Shown in pieces: positions 21,240 to 34,536 of a stretch of DNA of 64,000 nt. The stretch comes from Toxoplasma gondii ME49 (Eukaryota; Apicomplexa; Conoidasida; Eucoccidiorida; Sarcocystidae). Every line of letters starts with the position of its first letter. The first letter of the stretch is position 1. A program made the translations under genes and the position numbers. Under the pieces are notes generated by a model, which saw only the letters and a list, made by a program, of their open reading frames with translations, ran no database searches and was not told the origin of the DNA. Location of the stretch: contig NC_031467.1 in NCBI RefSeq assembly GCF_000006565.2, positions 186,001-250,000 of the forward strand, in the 5' to 3' direction.

Positions 21240-24200
21240 CCCGGAAATGAAGAGAGGTTAAAACAACGCTCAGCACTCAGAGAATACTTACTCTAAAGAG
21301 GAAGAAAGAGAAGGCAACTGAGGAGAGATACAGAGGACGCAAAACATATTTTCTTGCCCAAAAGCTGGATCGAACCAAAGTCAAGGAAGAGGGACCAGCT
21401 GTGCAGCGAGCCGCACATCCAGGACAAGTTGTGATGATAAAAAGCCCCTCAGAAACTTGTTTCATGAGCTTTGTATTCATTAAAGAAACACTGGCGGAAA
21501 CGCAGTCCCTTCACGGACGCTGCCGCTTCACGCGTCGACAGCGTTCAAGAGAGAATACATGCATATATATCAGAGAAAGGAACCCACGAGCAAGAAACGC
21601 CCCCATCTCAAACGTTGCCGGCTTCTCGCGAGCAAGGCAAACCTTCGAACTCAACTCGTTTTGTTGACGCCTGTAAAATCGGCAGCAAAGACAACTACCT
21701 GTTTCTGTTCGTTTCCCTTTTAGCCTGTCTAGAATTGTGTATTTGGTAAATGAGCACAGCCGGTGCAAGCAATCTGAACTCTGTTCCCAGAGAAGAGGAA
21801 AGAGTGGTTTCTTGACGTTGCCCTGCTCTTCGCCCTGAAATCGACGCCCCGGAGAACATCGCCTAAAATGATCTGTTAAACAATTCTGGTTTCGTGATAA
21901 CTCGAGGAGAATCTTTTACACACGAGAGACGCAAAAATTCCAAGGGGCGCCTGCGACAAAACGCCAGTACCGCAAAGGTGGTGTCATGCATTCTCCACGT
22001 CATGGGATAAAACTGTCTGAGAACGGCCGACAAAAAAGTAAAAAAACTCGATCATATCACTGACAACCGAAAAAAGAGAAAGGAAAACAGTTGGTTCGTT
22101 TTTGTTCTGGTACAAATCCGCAAACACAAAGAAGTTCTGAGCGCAGACCCCTTGAATCAACATGGGAGAGTGGGGAGGCATAACAGAAAAGAGTGAGAAG
22201 TAACGTGAATGATCCTTGGCTCTGGTACACACTTATTCGTAACACACTAAAAGTAATTGCCGCGGTACCTTGAACACGTAAACTAATCGGACCACGTTTC
22301 ACGATTTCTGGCTAAACCACGGCGACGACAGTACAATATTCAACACCATCGATGAAATCAGTGGTTCCTTGAGCCTTTTTGGATGCCCTAGCCACACTAT
22401 GCAGAGCTGTTCGTGAGAGCACGGGCGTTGGATGCGAGGCCTCTGCTCTCGTTGTAAAGTCCACAGGCAGTTTGATTGGAACAGCTCTGTCGATCGCAAG
22501 TCTTCGCTTTTCATCGGAAAAGCTGCATGCCACTGAAGGAAAGCTTGTCCTGTCAGTGGAAAGTCTCTTCTGTTCCGTTTCTCTTTATCACGAAGAGATA
22601 GAGTACCATTCTATAAACTGCTTAGTGAATTCAATTCATATCACCGGATATAGACCGCACCACATCCTTTTGAGGGCGTGAAAATGCTCGGTGAGTCAAC
22701 TGCCGCATACCCATTCTTCGTGCGCCACAGAGAACAAGCTTCGCTCGAGGGCAGTGACGGGGGATATGGGAGCTTCTTAAATCACCAGGACGCTGTCTAT
22801 TGAAGAGATCGCAAATTCAGTCGAACTTCCCGTTACACCATGCTGGTCACATGACTTCTTATTTTGAGATCGTACTGAGAGAAGACAGTCGCAGTTCGAA
22901 GAAAATGGATGTTCATTCGAGAACTCAGCATCTAAAGTATATAGCGTCAAGCATCAACTTAGGTGTGCAACGAAGACCAGTAGCCGGCGGCAGGAGGTGG
23001 ACATGTTCCGTTGCTTCAGATCTCTTTACGCCCTGTCATATCCGCAAGACACTTTCCTATACGCCGACCGCTTGACTGAACAGAAAGAGCTGTCCCTGTC
23101 TTTCTTTCACGCCAGCGGTTCGTATCCTGCTGAATGGACAATGGACTGCCCTAAGACGGCTTAGGAAAGCGATGTGCACGTTTGACAAAGACAACTAACT
23201 TTGAAACGTGGCAGATCATTCCGTGAAAACAACAACATCGCTCACACACTGTGCGCACTTGTCTGTATACTGGAGTGTATATCGATAACAGGACTAACAG
23301 CAACTTGTCTGAGATGGCGTGTCAACGTCTCGAGTGTGCGTCATCTTTCGGGAGAAGCGTCGATGGACAGCTAAGGCCTGACGAAACCAAACAACGCTGT
23401 TCTTGAGGGTACGCATGTGTTCCTGTCCTGCGCAACGTCTCAGACGCAATCTACGCTTTAAAATCTATTCACAGTCTTTTCTGCGGATTAGCGCGAACCG
23501 TTCCCGATGTACGTTTCATCCACTGCTACAGACACTGTCTTGCGAATGGTCAAAGTGCGAGATGGGGGCTCTACGCGCTGCCCACATGCGATAGCAAATG
23601 TTAGATCTGCAGTTCCTGCAGGTTCCGTCCGAATTCGGGTTATCCACCCGGTTTGTCATGAAATGAAACTCTTATTTCTCGCACTCAAAACCACTTAGGT
23701 GTTACCCTGAATGCCGTGCTCTGTTCCTGCCAGACGCGTCACAAATCCTCTTAGGCTAATTATAGCTATTGTTGGCATTTGTGTAAAGCGTCCCACGTGG
23801 ATGTACGACTTTTCGGTGAAGGAAATGCGGGAAAATTCCCGGGAGAAGCATTAGATATTGTTAACTCATGTCTAGCACCCCCCAACGTGGTACAAGGAAG
23901 AGATTCTGTGTGTAGAGTCAACACACAGGAAAAGTCTCAAAAACCTTGAATCTGCACTCGCACCGTTTCAGGTTTTCTGTTCTTGTTCCCTTTTTCTACG
24001 TGAAAATACTGTCAAGGTCTGTGAACCAACCAATTCTGCATCGTACAGAAGTCGTAACTCACTTAAATCAGTTTTTGTAACTTGCTTTCTGTTGTAACCT
24101 TTTCATCATCCAAACGAGCGCCAGCGCGAGAGGCCTGTTTGACGCGATGCGTTTTGCCCGATGTTTCACGAACTGTGTGGAACTCAAATTTTTGAGCAGT

Positions 24201-24875
24201 TTCAGGCATTCTGGGCTGTTGGCGTTTGATGGTACTTTGTCATCAGGGCTGAAAAATTGCTCAGGCGCTCACCAAAGTGTGCAGCAGCTGCGTGTACCGT
24301 GACCCTACAGAGTTTCTTACCGACGCCTGAGTCCACTGTCTCTGCTAGCCTTTCTGTAGTTTCCCTTCTCTTTCGTGACGTCCTTTTTTGTAGCTTTACC
24401 CAAAAGACTGCCTCTTTCCACTTGCTAGTATCTGTTTCTTCCTGGTCCTTCACCCTACTCCGACAGCCTTCGTCCTTCAGGGCACAACCGTGTTCTTTCC
24501 CGCCCTCGTCGGGTGTGTGTGGTTATTTTTTCTTCGGTTGCTACTTGCTGGTTTTATCGCCTTGTGCTCTTGCTTTGAATAACTCATGCAGATTTGCTCG
24601 TTTCTTTCTGGCAAGCCTTGCTTTCCAAGACAAACTGGGAAACCGTAACTGGCGAGCAAGGGCTTCCAGTGGTTACTTCCATTTGCTGGCACTAGGGCCT
24701 GCTCTCAAATTTAGGTGCCAGCTGCATACGAAGCAGTTTCCGTGTGGACACAGTCCCACAAGCGATTTCACTCGGCGTAACCTAGGTGTCACTTGCTCCA
24801 CCAAAGAGCATCATAAAGTTGGTTCGAGGAAAACCAGCATGCCAACCAACGCTGATTTGTGATCGACTGTTTGCC
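21240..24875. other. Divergent intergenic region between C and B, no supported gene
   Basis: About 3.6 kb between the start of C (-) and the start of B (+). Only short frames are present. The 22379-22681 (+) frame encodes an Ala/Ser-rich hydrophobic run, but its likeness to the family core motif is too weak to call. The promoters of C and B, and possibly an unseen 5' exon of C, must lie here. Confidence 0.45.
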
Positions 24876-27800
24876 ATGCCGTCTCGGTTGTCCTTTCGAG
24901 CACTGAGCCAGAGATGGAAGGAATTTGGGGCGGGTCCTCTGGCTCATCTGCTCGGGTCTGCTGTGCACGGAGCCAGAGAATTTGACGCAGACAAAAGATC
25001 TGTGGCAAGCGGGACATGCCAAGTGTCTCCTGGTGAGAAGGAACCACAGGATGCCTCCTCTTGTCACTGTGGTCGTTGCTTCGCCTTCCTTAGCCGCCAA
25101 AGTCAGTCTGTGGCACCTGAGGGAGGTGACAACAGAGGGAACAAGGGGAAGCAGCTTGTGCGAAAGGGTCAAGATCGCCAGAAAAACAAGAAGACCGAAT
25201 GGATTCTAAGACGACTCAGCGACATTAAAAGGCTCAACAAGGTAAACGTTTAGGGTTATTGGAAGTCAGAGAGGAAATGAATGAAAGCTCTCGATATGCG
25301 AGCTCGCCCATCCGTCCTCCTGTTAGGCAACACTCTAGTGTCCACCATTCTCTGGCTTGCAATCACATACGTTATTTATTTACAGAGTTACTTCGTTGGT
25401 ATGCTCAAAACTTCTACTCGGTGATTGAGAACAGGAGAGGATGAGGGTCATCAATACAGACGCAGCTGTGTCGTGGCACTGCGTGTGTACGTGAATTCTC
25501 AGTGGCACTTTTAGTGGGCGGGTGTTTTCGTCGACGGAAGTTCAAAAGGATTCACAGCTGTGTAACATGGCTTTGCTTGGACGCCGCCCAACTCGCCAGC
25601 AACTTGCGCTCGAACCAACGCGATCTGTTCGAACAATGCATTTGTTTCTAGAAAAAACAAGGAAATATGTTCTATATGTTCTACTTGTCCGCATAGATTT
25701 CACTGATATTGCCACTGCGGCTTCTGGAACAAGGTTTTCTCGGTGGTCCTCTGTTGCCAGAAAAGTTTCCTCCGACATCCCCATTTTTTCGCGCTCTCTC
25801 AATAAATGCTAAAGTATCAGCGTGGGCCAGAGGCGCCCCGGTCTCTATGGTTTGTGTTCAGCGTGGTTATTCTGTTTTCAATATTTACAGGGTCGCAAGG
25901 AATCTCCCACTCTTCTTTCCCTGACTGCCACCCGACCGACTTCGACAGACATTACCCAGTGCCCATCGTCTGAAGCTGATCTAGGCCGCAACGTCCGTTT
26001 GCTGTCGCCAGCTTGCAGCGAGTCCGTTTGTTCGCCGCATTCGTTAGCAACTTCGAGACGCAGAGTGTCTTTCCATCCTCACTTTTACGAAGACCCCGGA
26101 ATTTGTGAGGAATGTGCAAACTATTTCCATGTCGAGAACCCAGGGTCGCCTCTGCAGTTCTCCAGCCCTCGTCACCGGCAAAAGAAAAATAAGACACAAG
26201 AGCACTTTTCCCCGGCAGCTACGGTGCCTCGGCTCGCGAGTTTCCGAACAGAAGAGAATGAGCCTCGAAGATATCCAGCGCATTTGAAAGAGTCGAAAGA
26301 GGACTCTGAAACGATAGAGAGGGATTTCCAACGCACTTCTTCAAAGGAATTGGAGGAGTGTGTTACAACTGTGCAGACTTCGCGACAGTCGTCTGGTGCC
26401 ACTCGAGTGACATGGCTGAGAAGACACGAGACATCCAGATATTCCCACCCGAAAAGTACAGAAGCGATGAGCAAAAGCGACGAAATGTCGAGACAACCGT
26501 CTCTCATCTCAGACCACGATGCACAGAAACAGTTGTTTTCCGCTGTGTCGTCTGAAGATAGCGATGGAGGCGACGCGTCGCCCTGCAGTTTTGCAGTGTC
26601 TCAGCACTCTGTTGGTGGCGTTTCATGTGAAGACAGCCTGAGTAGCGTCACTCCGAAGAGTTGTTCTTCTTCCTCGGGATTGATTTTCGCGTCGCCCGAT
26701 GAACGTCAAGCCGGGAGTGTCGAGTGCGAAGACACCAGTGAAACGAACTCGACAGAAAACGGGCAGGAAGCAAGAGAAAGGACGACCCGCGTTAACGGAG
26801 ACGCGGGTCCGGTGTCTCGCTCGAGTCCTCACCTCCCCGGTAGCAGCCCCGATTCAGTGTCCTCTGGCGGCAGGAGGCTCGCACGAGCCCCCGGTGGGAG
26901 CGCTTCTGAGGCTTCCGTGGGGGCAAGAAACGACTCAGGCATCGACGCAGAGTGCGCAAACAAGAATGAACCTACGCCTAGATCCACCGGTGATCAGGAT
27001 GATGCAATCTCCGGCTGTACTGGAGCCGCGAATTTGAGGAAAAGATCCGAAGGTGAGGAAATTGCTGGCAACCCACACAATGGCGAATACGTGGGTCATC
27101 TTCCCTTCACGGATATGGGTACTGCCCAAGCAGTGTCTGTTTCAAGGCAAGCAGCGAACACTGGAAAGCAGTCGACTTGCGCAGTTTACAGCAACCACCA
27201 CGATACCCCGCAATCTTCACAGAGTCCATCTGCTTTTCCTCGCGTTGTGGCCGACTGTGGCGACTCTTTGTCAAAACAAGGAAATGGTTGGAGCCCCCGG
27301 GCGGTTCCTCCGCTGTCGCCTCGAGCACCTGTCTCTCCAGTTTGTCCTCCGAACACAGATGGGGGAGAAGCTGAGGCGGCTACGCAGTGCTGCCGTCCTA
27401 CGGCGTCGGTCTCCTCTGGAGATCGTTCCTTTGTTCCTCTTTCCGAGAAAGTTCCTGGATCCTCACGCTCGCTGCCTCCGTCGGGGCAAACAGAGTGGAG
27501 CTCTCCAGGGAGTCCCTCGAGATCCCAGCCTTCACCTGGACTCTCCAGCCGTCACCGCTGTGGAGAGTCCACTGCTGAGGAAAGCGGTGACAGCCACACA
27601 GCCTTGTCTTCACCTAACTTCTCAGTGGATTCTCCCAGCGAGAAACTCCCCCCCGTGAGAGCCAACAACGTTTGCGTTTCGCCGGCTTCAGGCCGGGGTG
27701 CCCCAGAGGACCTGCCGGGTCTAGACCGGCCTTCCCTCACATCTTCACCGTGTCGGAACGAGAGCGAAGGGTGTGCCGGGAGTTTAGGCCAGCCAGGGAA

Positions 27801-30240
27801 CCTGGAAGGGAGAAAGGTGGACGAGAGCACTTCGAACTCTCACGATCCCCAGAGAGCCGGCGTGTCACCGGTGCCGACGCAGGAGAAACAGAGACCTTTT
27901 TCAGATGAAGGGAAAGCCCCAAAGGTAACGGAGACGGCCTCCGAGGTCCAGGCAGAAAAACTCCCCATAAAGCTGTCTGAACCCGAAACCTCCTCAGTCG
28001 AGGTGATAAGCAACAGACAGAGGAGACTCCTCAGTGAAGCAGGTCGGAAAAATACAACGAGAAGTGTGGACATGTCCCGTGGGTCAACAGAGCTGACCTC
28101 GACAGAGAGGGTCCTCGCATCCGTCGGCGAAGGTGTCACTTTTGTGCTGGAACGCGGGGCGGCGTCGCTCGTGGATTTCCTCACAGAGACTCTCCCGAAG
28201 CTTGTCGTAGAACCAAACCGTCTGCAGAATCCCGGAAGGACCCGACCTTCGAGTTTAACACCCACGAAGAGACACTCTAGCCACGCCACATCCGCGTTGT
28301 CCGGAAGGCCGCATACGGCAGGAGGGTCTGAACAGTGGCGGCCGAGGTCTTGTTCGCCTGCTCGCAGTGAGCGCTGTCGAAGTTTCACCAGCTTGAGCGA
28401 CTGGGGCTTCAGGCACTCCGAGCGGCGGTCGGAGGCCTCCAAAGACGATTGGGATCAGGGAGTTCAAAGGCGCATGCAGGACATCTTGCAAGAGCCGGTG
28501 GATCGAGTGTTTGACCCACACGGTAGAAAAGGGAAAGGGCAGGACAAAGCGCATCCTGCGGCATCAGTGGCAACGCGCTTGCCACCGTTGCCTCCTCGAA
28601 GGGCCTCTGCCGACATCAGTCGCGGTCTCGTGGACAGACGCCTCTCCTTTTCACCTGGTCCTCTGCAGAGTTCCAGATGTCGGCCGAAGTCGACAACCAG
28701 TGTCCGCGCACAGAAGGTGCCTCTCCCCTCTCATCCACGAACGCGATCGGCTTCGTGCAGAGGGCCAGAAGACGAAGAAAGAGATGTGGGATGCCGCCAT
28801 TCTTTAACGCCTCGACCTGTATACCAGGCTCTGGCTAGTCGTCAGAGTCTCGTGCCTTCTGGCTTTTCAAACGGACAGTGCAGCGCACTCCTACCCGCTG
28901 ATCTGCATCTGAGGCCGCGGTGTATGTCGCCCGCGCAAGTGTATATCCGGGCCCTGTCTCCCGTTCCAACAGTCCCGGAAAACCACAACTGCGTTCGCGT
29001 TCCTGCAGTTCACCCTTTCTCTCTGCAGCCCAGTGCGTGTCGCCCGGTGCCAAGCGTGGCCAGGGAATCCGCAGTCGCGTTTGTGCGACCTTCATCCGCG
29101 TCTGCTAACAACGTTTCTTCTGCGGGGGTTCTGGGCAGCGGCAGCTCCCAGATACACAGTGCATCGCCACGAAGAGCTGACACTTACTCTTCTGGTGTCC
29201 ATTCTTTTTCCACGTCAGTGCCAGTTTTTCTAGCTCCCGCTAAGCCCAATGGCGTTCCCTCAAGGGCGCAGTCGCCGGGACCGCGCCTGGCTCCTGTGCA
29301 TCCGCATTTCGCCCACGGCAAGCATTCCTTCGGTGTCACTCCACATTTTCTGCACCCCTGTTTGACAGGATCTCAATTTTCAGTCAACACGCACTCTGCC
29401 ACACCTTCAGTGGTCCACCCAGGGCAGTCGCGCCGCTGCGCCTTTCCCCTTCGTGCACCGTTGAATTCTCCACTGGGGCACACAACGGGTGCTGCCTTTC
29501 TGGAGGTGCCTAGAGGCTGTGGACTTGCTGACACTGATTCTGTCACTGAAGTAGGAACATGCGTCAAAAAGCAGCGAGGTGTCGCGCCAGGATTACGGCC
29601 GTGTAGGCTGCTGGCTCAGGCGAATAAACCAGCACACGGATGGGAACGCGGAGAAACGGGGAACTGGACGCATTCTGCGATGGCGAATGGAAAGCTTAGC
29701 CCGACAGAGAGAAAAACGTCAAGGGAAGGGGAAACGCAGATGCTCACGAAAACGCATTCGACAGACGGAGGGGCTGGTGCTTCAAGAATAGTAGAAAGGA
29801 CAGACTCTTTTGTGCCTTCACCTCCGGCGTCCTTCCGTGGAGACGGTAGCGATTACAGAAAGCCACCCTCGCAGCTCCGAGCGAAGTGGCTCAGAGAGGA
29901 GCTGTGTAGACAGAAGGCGGCAGGGGAGCTGACGAAGGAAAATTTTCCCATGGATGAATTTCAAGATCTCGTAGAGCCGTTCGAAATCCTCGATGTAGGT
30001 GGGGTGAAAGTGTACAAACTCGCAGCGGACTGGAACTCCCCGGAATCCGTACCGCCTAGCAATGAATGGATCGACCAAAACCATATGGAGGGTCTCGAGT
30101 TCACGGCCCACCTTGAAGATATTACTGATGTAGCCAACGAGCTCTTCCTGCCCGCAACTTCTGCCACTGAAATCTCTTCAGACGACAATTTCCGTTTCAT
30201 TTCCGCGAACACGCGCTTCTTGGAGACGAATGGCTGGTAA
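24876..30240 (+). CDS. Family member B: large low-complexity protein with two conserved domains, two exons
   Basis: Exon 1 is 24876-25241 and exon 2 is 25891-30240, joined in phase 0 (AAG|GTAAAC ... ATTTACAG|GGT), giving about 1571 residues. Exon 1 is basic (RLSFRALSQRWKEF near its start, a Lys/Arg-rich end). Exon 2 is Ser/Pro/Arg-rich. Conserved islands: the core at 28087-28215 (ERVLASVGEGVTFVLERGAA, then SLVDFLTETLPKL, then R-P-R-S-C-S-P at about 28341), and the C-terminal domain at 29878-30153 with LTKENFPM, EILDVGGVKVYKLAADW and a closing W..QNH..G..F...L..IT. By eye roughly 45 percent of residues in this last domain are identical to A. I do not recognise a named family. The start is the first ATG in the exon-1 frame. 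Tandem duplication with A, with C inverted between them, is the simplest history. Confidence 0.7.
25242..25890 (+). other. Intron of family member B
   Basis: A phase-0 GT-AG intron of 649 bases, close in length and identical in phase and position to the 597-base intron of member A. Confidence 0.65.
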
Positions 30241-33200
30241 CCCGAGGTCGCTCAAATATAGAAAACAGAAGCTGGACAATGCCACGCCAACTGCCCTTAG
30301 CCTCACATTTTTACAACGAATATGTAAACCTGTAGAAATTTAGCGGGCACCTGTACACGAAGCAAGAGTGCTTTTTGTTGGTTGTTGGATCGAGAGCAAC
30401 ATACCTGCGTAGTGCAGAGTCGTTGCTCGAGGGCAAGTTACATATTCTAAGGCGAGTGAGAGACACGTCCACACAAGTTGAAAGTCGAGATCAAAATGTG
30501 GGAGAGATGGAAAGAGGCACACAGAAAGATAAAAACGGACGAATCATCAAGACAACGTGAGAGACAGAAGAACCGGAGTAGCAGGGGGGAACGGAATTGC
30601 AGAAGAAACGCGAGGGAGAAAAGAACGTTGCTCGAACAGAAGAACGAAGGAAAGGAAGAGCTGTGCGTCGACAGGCCGAAAAAACGTTGCGGTTGACAGA
30701 AGATATATCTGAGTCCTAACTAGAGCGACGCAGGCGAACGTTGCTGCTAGTGAGTACAGGTTTTTCATACGTCATTGTTCCGTCTTTTCAGAAGAGAGCA
30801 AGTGGTGAATGAATGCATCGAGACGACACCTCTGTTGTTTGTCTTGGAGAGTGAAAACGTTCTGTAGTTGTGCCGCGCAGGCGAAAAGTAAGCACTGAGG
30901 AAGATGTTGTGACAGCTTATTTGTACACACTTTGTCTTTGTCGGCTTTCGAAACGTGCGAATACATCTGGCATCAGTGCTTCGTTCTCCGTTGTCCCTGA
31001 TTATACCGTGTAGCCGCAGTATTCCTGATCGTTTGAGGGTTTGCCGCGCTCCTTTGTTTTGGCGCTCGGCAAGTGTTAACGCGTTCCGTCTTGCTGGATA
31101 TCTCCAATCAGTCTACTTTGTTTTCCCACGCTATGCATGATCGTACACTGTATGCACATTCCAGAGGCCTTTCCCGGCTCGTACTGCGATGGTAGTCAAC
31201 AAGCTGTGACATCAGAGAAAGTGCGCCCTTCCGAACTTTTGGAGTGTCTTTTCGTACTCCAGGCGCTGCTGGGTATGATCAGCATGGCTACGGCAACTGT
31301 GCTCCAACAGTCACATGCGTCTCGTGGGAACAGACTTGCCGCAACGATAAGCCTAGCTGACAAAAGCAAATAGACACCCTGTGTGTGCCATGAGAAGAGA
31401 CAAAAGCTACCAAAATCCTTCCGTGGACCTCCAGGAAGAGAGGCAGATGCTGCAGCTCTCACAGATTCGTCGAGTTTCTGCGGGCTCTTCCGGACCGCTG
31501 TGGCACTCCCCTCTGTCTGGCGGCAAGAGCCACAGAATTCGCCCGGGCACTACGCATGTGCGAAGACGCTAACTGCGTTACTAACCCACGGCTGCACCTG
31601 AGTCCTGCTCTGTGTTCGCCTTCAAGCATCACCACATACACACACTAGAGAACGGGCAGATCCTCCCAGAGGTGAAAACCGGAAAAGACACTCGGCACTC
31701 CGGGAAACGGGCCACACTCGGTACTGCAGAGTCCGCACGCAGAAACCTGCGCATGCACGGGTGTCAGTAGACCCGATCAGATCAGATTCGACATTTTGAT
31801 TCGCACTGTCCTGAGACTCCACACACGTTTCTGCGTTGTGCGGCGCCACATCCTCTCTCCCGGGTCCACGGACGTCGGCAGAACGAGGGCTGTATCCCCC
31901 ACCGTTAAACGCAGGTAGGCAGACCGTTTTGTGCCGTACGTCTTCCAAACTGCGGTGGACCCGAGAAAATTCCGACGGAAAATGCCCACTGGGACCGCGC
32001 TGCTTTTTCTCTCGCACGTCCCACATGCAGTCGAGGAAAATACGGCCTCCCGCGTTCCGCTGTCTGTCGCAGCCCGAGTTCAGCGAAGGAAGCGGAGCCA
32101 TTGGCGCTTCAGCCACGCGAGTTTCGGCGTCATTTTGAGTGTTTCAGACGAGACAGCGTGGCCGAATGGACCGTCTTCGTCTACGACGCGAGTCGCCGCG
32201 GTCCCAGCGCGTGAGAAGCCACGGCGCAATCTTGCGCAGTGGGCCAGCTGCGCGTTGTTAGAGGAGAACCGTGATGCGGAACACCGTTCCACAGCACTGC
32301 ATGCATCGCGGGCAACAGGCAGCCGAAAACGCGTAGAGCGCGTCGCGGCTTTCGGCCACGCCGGACGGGTCGTCCTAAATTGCAGACCTCAAAACGCACG
32401 GCGGAGACTGGAGCAGAGTGAGGTCTTTTGCGCGTTTCTTGGCGTTTTTTTTTGCAAAACGACGACCGTTTCGACGCGAAACTCGAGTGGCAGTCAAGGC
32501 ACTCGCGTCTCTTTGTCTTCTCTCTATTCAAACCACTGACTGGGACAGGCTGTGTTCGTCGGAGACCAGCTCGGTGTGATCGGTTGCAGAATCACCGGCC
32601 CGCGCCGTGGACTCGCAGATTCTGTCGGCGCGCGCCACTTTCGCTCTTGAACTTCTGCTGCCAGAGTCCTCGTTCCCTCTTCTTCGCTGACACTTTCTCG
32701 AGAGGGATTCTTCCCGTCGGGTGCCTTCTCTCTGTGACAATTTCGTGCGGGAACCTCCCGCGCGCGAATCGTGCGGTCTATGTACTCTTACCCCAGCACG
32801 GACTCTACCTCCCTATCGGCTCTGTTCCGGTCCTTTTGTCTGCAAAGGCCGCGCTTCCTCCCTCCCACTGCGTGTTGGGACCTCATCCGTTCACCCCATC
32901 TTGTTTTCCTCTGTGTAAAATGAACGAACGGTCAGCTGTCCGTTTGTGCTGCCGTGCCCGCGGCGCCGTTTTCCCCGACGCCGCCCGGCAGAAAAAAAAA
33001 ACTGGTCCGCCGACGCAACCATTGTTAAGCAGCTCCCGGTTGAGAGCTGAGCAAGCGGGGACGCTCGACTCTGTCCCGCAGCTGTGAAAACCAATCTTTG
33101 CTCGCTCCTTCGTTCAATACAGATGTCTTTTCATGCATAGTGATATCTTGCCCTCTGCCGGCTGCCCCTCTTTCTTTCATCGGCTCGACCTTGCGGCCTT

Positions 33201-34119
33201 CGTCGCTCCTCCACACAGGTCCAGCTTCTCTCTGCGCCGCCGAGTTTACACCACGTCGTGCGTGGTACGAAGGGCTCCGCTTCTTCTGTATCCCTCCCTG
33301 GTCGCGCTTAAACGCCGATTCCATCGGACAACTCGTTCTGGGAGGGCTCCTGCGGGTGTCTCTGTGCTGCCTTCCTGCCACGACTGGCTCGGTCGGTGGC
33401 GACGTCAGAGTCTTGAATCGTCTGCATGGCACTACGGACCCCGCTCTTTCAGAGATTCGAATCGACGTTCTCGTTCGACGTCCCTCCCTTTCTCAACTGC
33501 CTTGCCAAGCGTTTGCGGAAATGCTTATTTTCACTGGCTGTCCAGCAACTGCTGCTGCGTTACATACCTTGTAGATTCGGGTGTAGCTCCCAGTTCCGTA
33601 GAGCAGCCTCTCGCAACGGCCCACTAGCACCGCTTCGAGTCGGTGCTCTCTGTTTGCCTAGAGGGGGTTACTTTGCCTGGATTCAGAGCATGCAGAACGG
33701 CTCTCTTTCTGCTGCTTCCCTCTAGTTTTAGAAACGTTTTCGAGGCGGAATCTCCCCGACTTTGTCAGTTTTCGAAGCCGGGGAGTCGCACTGTCCTGAT
33801 TTAACAGCTCAGCTGACAGTGCGACATCTGCTCGCGACGGTCTCTGCGCGCAGAATCTGCGCAGCTTCTTCACACGGTGGCTTTGCCAGTGCCTTGCCGT
33901 CGAGAGAAGATGGCGAGTCGAGTGCGGTGTGAGCTGTCTCGACTGCTTTCTGCCCACTTGGCACTGACTGCCTACCTCGCTGCTTTGCCGGTGCTCTGAC
34001 AACGGCTGCCGCCGATTCTCAGCCGGTCCGCTTCGGCCCGAGTGATTCGGCTGCGTGGTCTCCGTGTTCCGCGCTTACTTCCCGCGTTTACTTTTGCGGG
34101 TGTGTCTGTGTGTCTTGGG

Positions 34120-34126
34120 TGCATGC
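34120..34126. promoter_or_regulatory. TGCATGC word upstream of the PDK-like gene
   Basis: TGCATGC is a known over-represented word in apicomplexan promoters, linked to ApiAP2 factors. This copy lies about 0.9 kb upstream of the chosen start codon. The word is also common inside coding sequence in this window, so its regulatory role is inferred only from position. Confidence 0.25.
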
Positions 34127-34522
34127 GTATGTGTGAAGATCGCGATTTCTGTAGTTGTGCCTCTGTTTTCTCAAGCAACTGGCGCTGCAGCCTTTTGAGA
34201 CTGCTTGCAGTTGCGAAACGTAGATTCGCGCAGCAGTTTGTGTCTTGCCATTCCTGGAAAATCGGTTCCACCTTTGTCGCGGCAGTGCCTTCCCTTGTGC
34301 GTTTCCTGTGACTTCGGTCTCAGCCGAGTTCTGAGAGCGCTCTTGCCTGCCGCTGCCTCGCGCCCTTCCGTCTCCCGACGGAACGCCTTGTGTCTCTCTT
34401 TCTGTGCACAGGAGTTCGAAAACGTTACAGAGACGGCGTTTTTCTCTGCGAAAAACGACGATCCCGACGTGGTGCCAGTGCTGCCAGCGGCGAGTTGTTT
34501 GCCGCTCGCTCTGTCATCTCGA

Positions 34523-34536
34523 GGTGGATGTACACC
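34523..34536. repeat. Dispersed inverted repeat, one mismatch
   Basis: GGTGGA-TG-TACACC: the GGTGTA-NN-TACACC motif with one mismatch in the left arm, in the probable leader of the PDK-like gene. Confidence 0.4.

Noticed and set aside
21360..21400. GGATCGAACCAAAG, resembling a tRNA T-loop on the reverse strand
   Set aside because: No matching acceptor stem, D-arm or anticodon arm at tRNA spacing. No tRNA or rRNA gene could be supported anywhere in the window.
21277..21480. Candidate first exon of member C (67 codons, minus) with a strong GTAAGT donor
   Set aside because: The donor is phase 0 but the first usable acceptors before the C frame are phase 1, and a stop codon precedes the C start codon in frame. 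Kept only as a possibility.
22379..22681. A 100-codon + frame with an Ala/Ser/Val-rich run resembling the family core
   Set aside because: Similarity is limited to hydrophobic composition; the E..L..G.G pattern is absent. Not enough to call a fourth, decayed paralogue.
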